Assembly: GCA_024919175.1 (NCBI GenBank)
Contig: CP103804.1
Span: forward strand, 3,162,001 to 3,226,000
DNA: 64,000 nucleotides
From: Clostridioides difficile
Lineage (GTDB): Bacteria; Bacillota; Clostridia; Peptostreptococcales; Peptostreptococcaceae
Direction: 5' to 3'
The translations under genes were made by a program, and so were the position numbers. Positions 52,418-61,189 of this stretch are shown one piece after another (positions within the stretch are counted from its first letter, which is position 1; every line of letters starts with the position of its first letter). The notes below the pieces were generated by a model. That model did not search any database. It had not been told where the DNA came from and saw nothing but the letters and a program-made list of their open reading frames with translations.

Positions 52418-52766
52418 AGAACATTTTGTTCTATATATATTTAAAAAATTTTACCTATATTTTGTTCTAAAATAACGGAATTTTTTTATGCAAAATTAAT
52501 CCTAATTTTTTATGCCTCTTTTATTCTTGATACATAATTATTTGTAATTCCTGCTTTTTTCAAGTTTAGTTTGCGTCAGTCTCATAGATTCTCTTTATAA
52601 TCTTTTAAATTATTTTTAAGCATGCTTTTCTCCTCCTATTATAATTAAGAATATTTTGTTCTTATCTATTTCCATTATATAGAATTATTCGTTCTTTATC
52701 AAGATTTTTTAGAAAAAATTATTCTTTTTTCTTTTATTAGTTTTAATTTTTAGAACAATTTGTTAT
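52418..52766. promoter_or_regulatory. Five copies of a 15-bp operator, AGAAYATTTTGTTCT
   Basis: Sites: 52418-52432 AGAACATTTTGTTCT (near-perfect palindrome), 52454-52468 (right half conserved), 52648-52662 AGAATATTTTGTTCT, 52681-52695 AGAATTATTCGTTCT, and 52752-52766 AGAACAATTTGTTAT. The last overlaps the TATAAT (52764-52769) of the repressor gene; the first two lie near the sigma-like activator's promoter region. They are the likely binding sites of the adjacent XRE repressor. The half-site spacing (GAAC-5-GTTC) differs by one from the LexA type. Confidence 0.7.
52510..52623 (-). pseudogene. Decayed XRE-type HTH gene
   Basis: A strong AGGAGG site precedes ATG at 52623, which opens MLKNNLKDYKENL and then stops. 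Continuing across two frame changes gives RLTQTKLEK and KKAGITNNYVSRIKEA, the familiar LKDYREN-LTQ-LAEKAGIT-NYVSRIE helix-turn-helix. It appears to be a small XRE gene broken by two indels, sitting between the activator and the repressor. Confidence 0.55.
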
Positions 52767-52791
52767 AATTTATACATAAGGTGGTGTTATA

Positions 52792-53112
52792 ATGTTTGCC
52801 AAAAGATTAAGAGAACTTAGAAAGGAATTTGGATTTACTCAAAGAGAACTTGGCGAAAAAGTAGGCGTTTCTCAAAGAGTTTTAGGATACTATGAAACAG
52901 AAAACAGATTTCCTGATGAACATATTTTAAATAAATTGGCTGATGTATTTAATGTATCAGTTGATTACCTTCTTGGAAGAACCTTGGTTAAGGAAAATAT
53001 TGACACTGTTGCGGCACATAGAAAAAATCCACATGAAGACTTGCCTGAAGAAGCTCAGGAACAACTTAATGATTATATAGAATTTTTACTAAATAAATAT
53101 AAAAAAAAATAA
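52792..53112 (+). CDS. XRE-family repressor of the tailocin locus
   Basis: 106 residues. Helix-turn-helix ~4-60: RLRELRKEFGFTQRELGEKV, GVSQRVLGYYETENRFPDE, then NVSVDYLLGRT, and a C-terminus AAHRKNPHEDLPEEAQEQLN typical of prophage repressors paired with ImmA-like peptidases. AAGGTGGTGTTATA precedes ATG. It is divergent from the tailocin operon and flanked by five 15-bp operators, one of which covers its own -10, so autorepression and repression of the tailocin activator are likely. Confidence 0.85.
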   Translation: MFAKRLRELRKEFGFTQRELGEKVGVSQRVLGYYETENRFPDEHILNKLADVFNVSVDYLLGRTLVKENIDTVAAHRKNPHEDLPEEAQEQLNDYIEFLLNKYKKK

Positions 53113-53122
53113 ACTATATAAT

Positions 53123-53148
53123 GAGCAGATTTATTTCTCTGCTCTTTT
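53123..53148 (+). terminator. Weak terminator/attenuator between repressor and peptidase genes
   Basis: GAGCAGA and TCTGCTC form a 7-bp stem with an 8-nt loop followed by TTTT. It would lower, not abolish, read-through into the ImmA-like gene. Confidence 0.5.
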
Positions 53149-53194
53149 AATATAACTTTTCATCAAACATACATTCTATATTAGGGGGATTTTT

Positions 53195-53701
53195 ATGAAT
53201 AATTTGGATAAACTTTTTGAATTAGCTTCTCAAGAAGAGATAGTAATTCATTATACCACTCATATTGCAGGTGACTTAGAAGGATTATATATAAACAAAC
53301 ATGGTATAAAAGTTATATCATTACTCAATAACTTAAAACAAAATACCAATAAACTTACATCCATACTAGCAGAGGAACTTGGACATCATTTCACTAGTTT
53401 TGGATACTACATATCCTCTTATAACGATTATTACACCAAAATCACTATAGACAAATGTGAAAATAAAGCTTTAAAATGGGCTTGTGAATTTTTAATTACA
53501 GAAGAAGATATAATAAATATAATTAATTCTGGTATTACTTGCGTTTATGAAATGGCTGATATACTTAATGTAGATATTAAATTTTTTCAAAAAAGATTGG
53601 AATTCTTATCATTAAAAAAACAAACTTTACCACTTGGTAATAATAAATATCTTGTATTAACTAATTTGCCATATTTCTACATATTTGATCCAATTTCATA
53701 A
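53195..53701 (+). CDS. ImmA/IrrE-type metallopeptidase-like protein (anti-repressor)
   Basis: 168 residues. The LTSILAEELGHHFTSFGY helix is the ImmA zinc motif, though the first histidine of HExxH is replaced (EELGHH). It continues ENKALKWACEFLITEEDI, the conserved third-ligand region of ImmA proteins. ImmA-type proteases cleave the partner repressor after DNA damage, as in ICEBs1. TAGGGGGA precedes ATG. Its pairing with the upstream XRE gene supports an induction role for the tailocin; whether the altered motif is catalytic is open. Confidence 0.8.
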   Translation: MNNLDKLFELASQEEIVIHYTTHIAGDLEGLYINKHGIKVISLLNNLKQNTNKLTSILAEELGHHFTSFGYYISSYNDYYTKITIDKCENKALKWACEFLITEEDIINIINSGITCVYEMADILNVDIKFFQKRLEFLSLKKQTLPLGNNKYLVLTNLPYFYIFDPIS

Positions 53702-53863
53702 TAAAATGGTAGTAATTTTAATTGACTTAATAGCAAAAATCTATATATTTATTCTAGCAAATTTTGGTTTCTATAAACTCAATATTAATATATAATAATG
53801 ATAGCACATTATTTAAAATTCTAAAAACAAATACATGCTTTTTTAAGAAAGGTTGTTTGATGA

Positions 53864-54280
53864 ATGTATAAAGAAAAGTTTTTTGATAATTATTTTAAGT
53901 TCTTAGCATTATTTTTTTGGCCAATTATGTGGTATAAGTGGATAGTGATTTCAAATGGTACTCTTGAAAATACATTATTCACTGCTTATGCAATTGTTGC
54001 AATTATTTACATCATTTTATACTCAAGATTTATAATAAAATATAAAGACATTACACAAATAGATTTCTTTTACAGGATAAGTACTTTACTTGCATTTATA
54101 TTTACTCTTTTTAGTTTCTTAATATATCCAAAGAGTTTATTTTTCTTGTACCTAAAGATAGTTTTTACTGGAATATATTTTTATTATTCAATAGTGAAAA
54201 CTCTTAAATTTAGACATGAAGAAGGAATAGTTGGAATCATGGGCTCAATTTTATTGATTGTAATCACCTTGTTCTATTAA
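53864..54280 (+). CDS. Membrane protein of unknown function
   Basis: 138 residues with four to five hydrophobic helices (FLALFFWPIMWYKWIVI, AYAIVAIIYIILYS, ISTLLAFIFTLFSFLIY, IVGIMGSILLIVITLFY). AAGAAAGG lies slightly far (11 nt) upstream of ATG. No recognised family. It marks the boundary beyond the tailocin regulators and may or may not belong to the locus. Confidence 0.6.
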   Translation: MYKEKFFDNYFKFLALFFWPIMWYKWIVISNGTLENTLFTAYAIVAIIYIILYSRFIIKYKDITQIDFFYRISTLLAFIFTLFSFLIYPKSLFFLYLKIVFTGIYFYYSIVKTLKFRHEEGIVGIMGSILLIVITLFY

Positions 54281-54401
54281 ATTTAAGTCTATTTGACTTA
54301 ATATGACTTTAAATGTTAGACATCTACATCGTTTTCTGATATTATTTAAGTTGGTAGCTTTATATTAATAATGAAATACACTATAAAAGGAGTTAACTAT
54401 T

Positions 54402-55166
54402 ATGGAAAATATGGAAAAAAAAGTTTTAGTAACAGTTGGAGAAAAAGAAATAACTAATATCGATATTGAAAATGCATTAAAATCATTAGACCCTTATCAA
54501 GCAATGCAATTTAAAACTGAAGAAGGAAAAAAACATTTATTAAATGATTTAGTAAACCAAGAATTATTCTTCTTAGATGCTAAGGACGAAAAATTAGATG
54601 AAGAAGAAGTATTTAAGTTAGAAATGAAAAAAATAGAAGCAAATGTATTAAAGCAATTTGCTATAAATAAAGTTCTATCTAGTGTTGATGTAACAGAAGA
54701 TGAGAAAGTAAAATTCTTTGAAGCTAATAAGAGCTCTTTTTCTAAACCAGAAAGTGCAACTGCTAAACATATACTAGTAGATAGTGATGAAAAAGCTAAA
54801 GAAATATTTGCTCAAATAAAATCAGAAGAAATATCTTTTGAAGATGCTGCTGTTAAACATTCTTCTTGCCCATCTAAAGATATGGGTGGTGATTTAGGAA
54901 CATTTGGTAGAGGACAAATGGTTCCTGAGTTTGAAGAAGCTGTATTCTCTATGGCTAAAGGTGAAGTAAGTGAACCAGTTAAAACTCAATTTGGATACCA
55001 TATAATAAAGTTAGAAGACCTTCAAGAAAGTACAGAATCTACATTTGATGAAGTTAAAGATGAAGTTGAAAAAAGTTTATTATACCAAAAACAAAATGAA
55101 GTTTATGGAAATAAAATAAATGCTCTTAATGCTAAATATGGAAATCTTGTAAAATACAACGACTAA
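54402..55166 (+). CDS. Peptidyl-prolyl cis-trans isomerase, parvulin (PpiC/PrsA-like), cytosolic
   Basis: 254 residues. N-terminal SurA-like chaperone region ~1-115 (VLVTVGEKEITNIDIENAL, LNDLVNQELFFLDA), parvulin domain ~118-207 (ATAKHILVDSDEKAKEI, GGDLGTFGRGQMVPEFEEA, VKTQFGYHIIKLED). Unlike PrsA it has no lipoprotein signal, so it should be cytosolic. AAAAGGAG precedes ATG. Strong terminator follows. Confidence 0.92.
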   Translation: MENMEKKVLVTVGEKEITNIDIENALKSLDPYQAMQFKTEEGKKHLLNDLVNQELFFLDAKDEKLDEEEVFKLEMKKIEANVLKQFAINKVLSSVDVTEDEKVKFFEANKSSFSKPESATAKHILVDSDEKAKEIFAQIKSEEISFEDAAVKHSSCPSKDMGGDLGTFGRGQMVPEFEEAVFSMAKGEVSEPVKTQFGYHIIKLEDLQESTESTFDEVKDEVEKSLLYQKQNEVYGNKINALNAKYGNLVKYND

Positions 55167-55186
55167 TAATAAAACAACAGATAAAA

Positions 55187-55230
55187 AAAGCTGTCTTATC
55201 TATAATTCTTAGAAAAGACAGCTTTTATAT
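55187..55230 (+). terminator. Terminator of the parvulin gene
   Basis: AAAGCTGTCTT pairs with AAGACAGCTTT over a 17-nt loop, followed by T-rich sequence. Confidence 0.75.
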
Positions 55231-55314
55231 TAAAGTTTAAGAGTTTAATTTCATATTATTATTCTTTTATTACAAAGAATAGAAGTAGAAACTTGAAAAG
55301 TTTCAAAAATTTTT

Positions 55315-55743
55315 CTAATTATCATCTGCTAAATTTTTATATCCACGTATTATCTCATAACAATAACCTATTACATCTCTTCTTTTTATTATCCCAATGA
55401 ATGTATCTTGGTCATCTATGACAGGAATAAAATTTTGATTTAAAGATTTTATTACTAAATCTTCAATATCTGCATTGATGGAAACAGGAGAATTATCCAT
55501 TTTTCTATTGATATCTGTTACTGGAACATCTTCCAATCCTTTTAGGTCCAGATTTAAGTCGTTTTTTAATGTCCATAAAAAATCACCTTCTGTTATAGTT
55601 CCAATATATTTACCTTCTTTGCTTATTATCGGAATTGCAGAGTATTTGTGATATTCCATTTTTTCTAGGGCTTGCCTTATAGTGTAGTCTTCATATATAT
55701 ATGCTACTTCACTTTTTGGTGTTAGAAAGAATAATATGTTCAT
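55315..55743 (-). CDS. CBS-domain protein
   Basis: 142 residues: two CBS motifs, ~10-65 (FLTPKSEVAYIYEDYTIRQA, YHKYSAIPIISKEGKYIGTI) and ~80-135 (DNSPVSINADIEDLVI, FIPVIDDQDTFIGIIKRRDV). A stand-alone CBS pair that probably binds an adenine nucleotide such as AMP, ATP or c-di-AMP. The ATG after GGTGGGTAGTG is chosen; an upstream start lacks a site. No partner enzyme adjacent. The 420-bp gap upstream (55744-56165) holds only the csp terminator. Confidence 0.85.
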   Translation of the reverse strand: MNILFFLTPKSEVAYIYEDYTIRQALEKMEYHKYSAIPIISKEGKYIGTITEGDFLWTLKNDLNLDLKGLEDVPVTDINRKMDNSPVSINADIEDLVIKSLNQNFIPVIDDQDTFIGIIKRRDVIGYCYEIIRGYKNLADDN

Positions 55744-56100
55744 TACACTACCCACCGTTACCGAAAACTTATAAATATTGTCCAATATTTATAATGTTAC
55801 TTTTTTGCAGTAACTTTCTCCTTTCTCATTTTCTAAGTATTTTTTAGATACTATACGCTGTAACAAGCGTTTTTCTTTTAATAACTTTAAATGTCTATGC
55901 TTTATTAATATTTTTATATGGTCTATCAGCGTCACTTATTCTTTTTATAGAAAATTAACTATAGGTTAATTGACTTAAACTTAGCCATAATATTTTTACT
56001 CTACACTATTAATTTTAACATATTTATCTTATTATTAATGCCTTTATTTTAATAATTTTAATTTATTTTGCAATTAATTTAGTTTACAAAAAACTGAAAA

Positions 56101-56123
56101 AACCGCTAAACGATTAGCGGCTT
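56101..56123 (-). terminator. Terminator of the cold-shock gene
   Basis: Minus strand: CCGCTAA, 4-nt loop, TTAGCGG, then TTTTTT, 40 nt after the csp stop. Confidence 0.85.
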
Positions 56124-56165
56124 ATCTGTCATATTACTAGAATACTAATATATATGAATTTTTAA

Positions 56166-56366
56166 TTATAATCTAACTACGTTAGCAGCTTGAGGACCTT
56201 TAGCTCCATCTACTACTTCGAATTCAACACTTTGTCCTTCTTCTAATGACTTGTATCCATCTCCTGTTATAGCTGAGAAATGTACGAAAACATCTCCTTC
56301 ACCTTCTACAGATATAAATCCAAATCCTTTTTCGTTGTTAAACCATTTAACTACACCAGTTTTCAT
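56166..56366 (-). CDS. Cold-shock protein
   Basis: 66 residues, a single OB-fold cold-shock domain with both RNA-binding motifs, KGFGFISV (RNP1) and DVFVHFSAI (RNP2), and the usual end GPQAANVVRL. It binds single-stranded RNA and acts as an RNA chaperone. AGGAGGATTTATTA precedes ATG. Monocistronic. Confidence 0.95.
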   Translation of the reverse strand: MKTGVVKWFNNEKGFGFISVEGEGDVFVHFSAITGDGYKSLEEGQSVEFEVVDGAKGPQAANVVRL

Positions 56367-56548
56367 TAATAAATCCTCCTAAAAAAACACAATTATTTAG
56401 CTACTCTTTTCTGTAACCTTATTACTACTTTATCATATATAGCTATGTTTGTCAATTATTATTATTTTTATACATTAATAATCATTTTTTTTAATTTATA
56501 ATGTTAAATCATTGTTATCTTTTATACTTTATTTTTCTTTATAAATTT

Positions 56549-57703
56549 TTAATAGTTTATTTTTATTATATGGAATCTTATAGATTTATCACTCCAACCT
56601 AAATCCCATGGCACAAGCATTCTATCAGTATTATGACAAGTTACCAGAGGATATCCTCTTGAATCCAATCCTGTTACAGTCGAAACATGTGTTATTCTAC
56701 CTTTTTTCTCATAACCTACAAAATCTCCAGGACGTAGATTATAAGCTTCTTTGTAAACATCTTCGTAAGAACCTTTAGCTATTAATGAGCCTCTTCCACT
56801 ATAGAGAGCATAATTTTTAAAAGCTTGTGCATTTACCCATGCTTTTGTTCCTGCTCTTTCACTATAATTCCAAATTGAATTTTTCTTAAACTTTCCACTT
56901 TCAAACATTATCTGTGATGCAAAATTGGCACAATCTCCACCTTCTGGATTATAATCTCTATAATTTGGATTAAACGTCATACCATGTTCTTCATCTGCTG
57001 CTGCTCCACAGTATTTATGTGCATAATCTATAGCCTTCTTTTGCTCTTCTGTAAGCTGTAACTCTACAGCATTTTGTTGACCAATATAGCTTCTTATATC
57101 ATCAGATTTTATATTTTCCAAATTTAAAGAATCTGCAAAAGGGTCTGTATACCACTCTTTAGTTATGACATATTGATTATCTATGATTTTTACATTTAGA
57201 TAATGATATGTACCTATTCTAAATACATTTTCTTTGTCTTTTTGATTTTCATATGAGTACTTATACTCAGTTGATACAGAACATATTATGCCATATAAGT
57301 CTTTTTCTTTTTCTTTTATTTTTTTAATTTTGACCCTTGTCTTTATATCTTTAAACTTTACACCTTGCTTACTAGACCAATTTTCTAAATACTTCATCTT
57401 TTTTACTTCATTTTCATAAGCCCAAAGACCAAACTTTTTTTCTGTCTCATAAAGACCTTTTAAAATATTTTCATTTTTCTCCAATATTGCCTTATTTCTG
57501 TAGTCAAATAAATTTTCAAGCAATAACTTATACTGGTCTTTTACATCATCACCTTCAACAGTAGCAGATTCTATAACTTTTTCTTTCATATTTTTCATAC
57601 TTAAATCATTAATTAAAAATACACCTGCTGTAGTAGCTAAAGATAAAAATACAAATGCCATTATACCTTTGATGTACTTATTTTTATTTTTCAGTATTTT
57701 CAA
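56549..57703 (-). CDS. Membrane-anchored amidase_6-domain protein
   Basis: 384 residues. TTG start after GGGAGGTGTAGC. An N-terminal membrane anchor (IKGIMAFVFLSLATTAGVFL), a ~200-residue extracellular region, then an amidase_6-type papain-like domain with Cys in EGGDCANFASQIMF, His in GRITHVSTVTG and Asn in TCHNTDRMLVPW. The family is found in clostridial secreted or surface proteins, probably acting on cell wall or peptide amides. Substrate unknown. Not part of an obvious operon. Confidence 0.85.
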   Translation of the reverse strand: MKILKNKNKYIKGIMAFVFLSLATTAGVFLINDLSMKNMKEKVIESATVEGDDVKDQYKLLLENLFDYRNKAILEKNENILKGLYETEKKFGLWAYENEVKKMKYLENWSSKQGVKFKDIKTRVKIKKIKEKEKDLYGIICSVSTEYKYSYENQKDKENVFRIGTYHYLNVKIIDNQYVITKEWYTDPFADSLNLENIKSDDIRSYIGQQNAVELQLTEEQKKAIDYAHKYCGAAADEEHGMTFNPNYRDYNPEGGDCANFASQIMFESGKFKKNSIWNYSERAGTKAWVNAQAFKNYALYSGRGSLIAKGSYEDVYKEAYNLRPGDFVGYEKKGRITHVSTVTGLDSRGYPLVTCHNTDRMLVPWDLGWSDKSIRFHIIKINY

Positions 57704-57953
57704 AGCTACACCTCCCAAATAGTACACCTTACGAATAAATTCACAAAAAAGCTGTTATTATATACAATAATTTTCATATTTAATAATTCTCTATCTTATT
57801 ATGTCCAATATTAAAAATTAATTGTATTGATACACTGTTTTTTTTACAAATTTTTATTTTATAATCTACTTTTTTCTTTTTTTTATAGTAATATATATGT
57901 ATATAAATATTTTGTTATCATTATGATTAATACATACTAATGGAGGGTTTTTT

Positions 57954-58775
57954 ATGCAAAAAAAAGTCGCAGCAATTAATGACTTATCTGGAATAGGAAA
58001 ATGTTCATTATCAGTTGCTATACCTATACTTTCAGCATTAAAGGTTCAATGTTGTCCATTTCCAACAGCTATACTTTCAAGTCAAACTGGTTATCCTGAG
58101 TTTACATTTTTAGATTGTACTGATGAGATGGTTAAATATTCAACTGTTTGGAAAAATTTAAAAGTCAACTTTGACAGTATATATAGTGGTTTTTTAGGTT
58201 CAAAACATCAAATTGAAATAGTGGCCAACTTTATAAATGATTATCCAAATGCTTTTATTGTAGTTGACCCTGTAATGGGTGATAATGGAATTATGTATCC
58301 AATCTTTACAGAAGAAATGAGGCATGAAATTAAAGAATTAGTTAGACATTCAGATTTAACTACTCCTAATTTAACAGAAGCTTGTTTCTTGAGCGGAAAT
58401 GACTATACAAAAAAGGATTATAGTAGAGATGAGCTTATAAGTATTGCAAAGTCTGTATCTTCTTTAGGACCTAGTAAAGTTGTAATTACAGGTATATTAG
58501 AAGAGGATAATATATTAAACTTAGCTTATGATAAAGATACTGACCATGTATTCTTTACTTCAGTTAAATACAATAATTGTTCTTATAGTGGAACAGGGGA
58601 CATATTTACATCTATACTTTGTGGTATGCTGGTGAATAACCATGACTTAGGAGTAGCTGTTAAAACAGCAACCAACTTTATATATAAAACTATAAATTAT
58701 ACATCTCAATTTGACACTGATAGAAATGATGGAGTGATGTTCGAAAACTTTTTATCAGATTTAATTAATCTATAA
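57954..58775 (+). CDS. Pyridoxamine/pyridoxal or hydroxymethylpyrimidine kinase (ribokinase family)
   Basis: 273 residues: VAAINDLSGIGKCSLSVAIP, FPTAILSSQTGYPEFTF, IVVDPVMGDNGIMYPIF, LTTPNLTEACFLSG, and the catalytic NNCSYSGTGDIFTSI with the GTGD anion hole. The N-terminal DLSGIGKCSL and the PNLTEA motif favour a PdxY/PdxK-type vitamin B6 kinase. TGGAGGGTTTTTT precedes ATG. Confidence 0.85.
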   Translation: MQKKVAAINDLSGIGKCSLSVAIPILSALKVQCCPFPTAILSSQTGYPEFTFLDCTDEMVKYSTVWKNLKVNFDSIYSGFLGSKHQIEIVANFINDYPNAFIVVDPVMGDNGIMYPIFTEEMRHEIKELVRHSDLTTPNLTEACFLSGNDYTKKDYSRDELISIAKSVSSLGPSKVVITGILEEDNILNLAYDKDTDHVFFTSVKYNNCSYSGTGDIFTSILCGMLVNNHDLGVAVKTATNFIYKTINYTSQFDTDRNDGVMFENFLSDLINL

Positions 58776-58790
58776 GATTAAAAAAAAATT

Positions 58791-58845
58791 ATCCATTTTA
58801 TAAATACCTATCAATATATAAAATTTAGATATTTATAAAATGGAT
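58791..58845. terminator. Bidirectional terminator hairpin
   Basis: Perfect 16-bp arms ATCCATTTTATAAATA and complement, 23-nt loop, between the convergent kinase (+) and cprK (-). Confidence 0.7.
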
Positions 58846-58852
58846 ATAATTA

Positions 58853-60244
58853 TTAAATTATTGGTATTTCAATTGTTATCATTGCACCACTAGTTTGTAT
58901 GGAATTTTCAACATGTAAATTTCCACTATGTTTTTGTATAATAGTATTTGCAATGTATAGACCCATCCCATAATGAGATTTAGAGTTCCTACTCAAATCA
59001 CCTGTATAAAATTGTTCTGTAGCCCTTGATAAATCTTCCTTAGAAAAACCTCTTCCGCAATCTGTAATTACAAATTTTAAGTATCTTTGATTTACTAATA
59101 CATCAAAATATAACTTACTTTGATTTGTTGAATAATCAATAGCATTTGAAATTATATTCATGATAGCTCTAAATAATAATTCTCTATCTATTGTTATATT
59201 ATCAGGTAAATCATCTTGCTTATAAAATTTCACATCTAAACTTTTTGTACTGGCTAGTGCTTCTATTTGCACTAAAACATCTTCCATAAATTTATCAAGA
59301 TTAATACTTTCTTTATTAATTGTATAACCTTTATCTGCTTTAGATATGTATATTAGAGTATTAATATATTTTTCTATCTGAGTAACACCATTTGCTATAT
59401 ATTCCATATATTCTGATAGCTCAGGATTCTCATTTATTTCAATTAATAAATCAGTATTTCCATGTATGATGGTCAATGGAGTTTTTATATCATGTGCTAA
59501 TGCAGATATCTGTTCTTTTCGAGTTTCTTCCAGTCTCCACTGCTTTTCTAAAGATTCTTTTAATGCTATCTTCATTTTTTCTATGGAAAAGAGAACATTG
59601 TCAATTTCATAAATATCACTAGATTTTATTGTAAAATCTAAATCTTGCTGTTGTATTTTTTCTGTAGCATTTTTCAAAAGGTCCATTTTTGCATTAATTT
59701 TTTTGCCAAAAGATTTTGATAGTATAACCATTTCAATAAAAAATGCTATAGCAAAAATAATTATCCCTAATACTTCTGGCTTTGGCAAATACTTTCTTAA
59801 CGCTGGAGAATTGAATTCTGATACTATATCATATCTTATTATACATACTTCATTTTTTCTAAAAAGTTTTATATAATTGTCTGATGAATGTCCGCTTTTT
59901 ACTTCAATACCTTTCATTAAATTCCAAGTCTTTTTTGCTTCTTCATTATTAAAAGTTCCTGAAGTCAATTTACCATCTAAAGTATAGATTCCATAGTCAC
60001 AAAAATCTGGTATTATATCTTTAGTTACTTTTTCGCTTGAAATAATTTCATCTTTATATTTGTAGATTTGCTTTTCTGCATAATTAGATGGCAATACTAC
60101 TCCTAATGATAATAATACAGAAAACAAAACTACTAAAAGAACTCCCAAAGTAATTGTTGTAACAAAGAATATGGATAGATATCTTACAAAAATGGTTCTT
60201 AATTTTACAACTTTTTTATTATTAGACTTTTTTTTCCGAAACAT
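58853..60244 (-). CDS. cprK: Sensor histidine kinase CprK
   Basis: 463 residues, starting at MFRKKKSNNKK (GGAGG lies 11 nt upstream; an earlier ATG at 60253 is too close to it). Two membrane helices flank a ~110-residue extracellular sensor; then a HAMP-like helix pair, H-box ALAHDIKTPLT (His251), N-box MNIISNAIDYS, G1 ITDCGRGFSKEDL and G2 HYGMGLYIANTI. No response regulator is encoded next to it, matching C. difficile CprK, whose partner CprR is unlinked. Lies downstream of the ABC genes it controls. Confidence 0.9.
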   Translation of the reverse strand: MFRKKKSNNKKVVKLRTIFVRYLSIFFVTTITLGVLLVVLFSVLLSLGVVLPSNYAEKQIYKYKDEIISSEKVTKDIIPDFCDYGIYTLDGKLTSGTFNNEEAKKTWNLMKGIEVKSGHSSDNYIKLFRKNEVCIIRYDIVSEFNSPALRKYLPKPEVLGIIIFAIAFFIEMVILSKSFGKKINAKMDLLKNATEKIQQQDLDFTIKSSDIYEIDNVLFSIEKMKIALKESLEKQWRLEETRKEQISALAHDIKTPLTIIHGNTDLLIEINENPELSEYMEYIANGVTQIEKYINTLIYISKADKGYTINKESINLDKFMEDVLVQIEALASTKSLDVKFYKQDDLPDNITIDRELLFRAIMNIISNAIDYSTNQSKLYFDVLVNQRYLKFVITDCGRGFSKEDLSRATEQFYTGDLSRNSKSHYGMGLYIANTIIQKHSGNLHVENSIQTSGAMITIEIPII

Positions 60245-60423
60245 TCGTATCATATCCTCCAAACAGTTTAATTAACAGCTAAGCAACTATGTATTTGATT
60301 ATTTTCATCTTTTTTATGTTCTGAACCTCCCATGACTAAAGTCTCAAGTGGGTGTAGCTATTTTTTAATCAAATTATACTATAATATAATAATACAAATA
60401 ATCTAAATAAACAATTAGTTATT

Positions 60424-61188
60424 TTATTCTTCAGATTTCTTACCTTCCCATTTAGAAAACCAAATACATAAAATTACAAATGCTAGAATAGTTACAAAGC
60501 TACAAATTAAACCTATAGACTGAATTTTCTCAATTGATTTAATAGATAGAGATTCTTTAGAACTTGAAAAAGATGCCCAAACACTTACAAATCTAACACC
60601 CCATGCACAAGGAATATATTGCCATATGCCATCTCCTAGTCCAGTTAGTAATAGTGCTGAAAGTAAAGTTTCCACTATACCTATCCCAATTGATGCTCCT
60701 TTTCCAAATCTCAAGCTTAAGAATAAATGTAATATATATTCAAATAGATTGCTTCCTGCTAAAATTAAAATTGAAATCATATAAAAACTTAGTGTAAAAT
60801 GATTATCATTAAAAATAGTATCTATACCAAATTCAAAACCTATCACAGAAACTAATGTTGCTCCAAAACCAAGGCATATTAAAATTATATATTTACTTAT
60901 AAGTGTAAGGTATTTTGGATTGGATGCTGTTAATATATGCTTATAATTTCCTGAGTAATATTCTTGTTCAACGCACATTGAACACATAATACTTGATAAT
61001 AAAGGAAACGCTATAGCTATAACTTGTAAATATGCTACTATCTTTGATATACTATCATAACCTGAAATATTGTAATATTCTAAAAATAAACCTATTCCTA
61101 CTAATACAATACAAAGGTGTATTAATACTATGTAAGTTCTTTTTAGTTTTATCAAGTCAGAATTAAATATTCTTATTAGTTGTGCCAT
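60424..61188 (-). CDS. cprC: ABC transporter permease CprC (lantibiotic resistance)
   Basis: 254 residues with six membrane helices and an N-terminal amphipathic start (MAQLIRIFNSDLIKLKRTYI), of the ABC-2/lantibiotic-immunity type. The conserved EQEYYSGNYKHILTASNPKY lies after TM2. GAGAGGTGAAATA precedes ATG. Encoded just after cprB; together with CprA it removes lantibiotics such as nisin from the membrane. Confidence 0.9.
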   Translation of the reverse strand: MAQLIRIFNSDLIKLKRTYIVLIHLCIVLVGIGLFLEYYNISGYDSISKIVAYLQVIAIAFPLLSSIMCSMCVEQEYYSGNYKHILTASNPKYLTLISKYIILICLGFGATLVSVIGFEFGIDTIFNDNHFTLSFYMISILILAGSNLFEYILHLFLSLRFGKGASIGIGIVETLLSALLLTGLGDGIWQYIPCAWGVRFVSVWASFSSSKESLSIKSIEKIQSIGLICSFVTILAFVILCIWFSKWEGKKSEE

Positions 61189-61189
61189 A

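Noticed and set aside
52418..52766. LexA (SOS) boxes in the tailocin control region
   Set aside because: The sites look like GAAC...GTTC, but the half-sites are five bases apart where Gram-positive LexA boxes have four, and five copies lie around a local XRE repressor. They fit that repressor better.
32000..53701. Complete inducible prophage
   Set aside because: No terminase, portal, capsid, integrase or replication genes are present; only tail, regulation and release genes.
53195..53701. Toxin-antitoxin pair (XRE + COG2856-type protein)
   Set aside because: The domain pair and position beside phage-derived operators fit repressor/anti-repressor; no toxin fold is seen.
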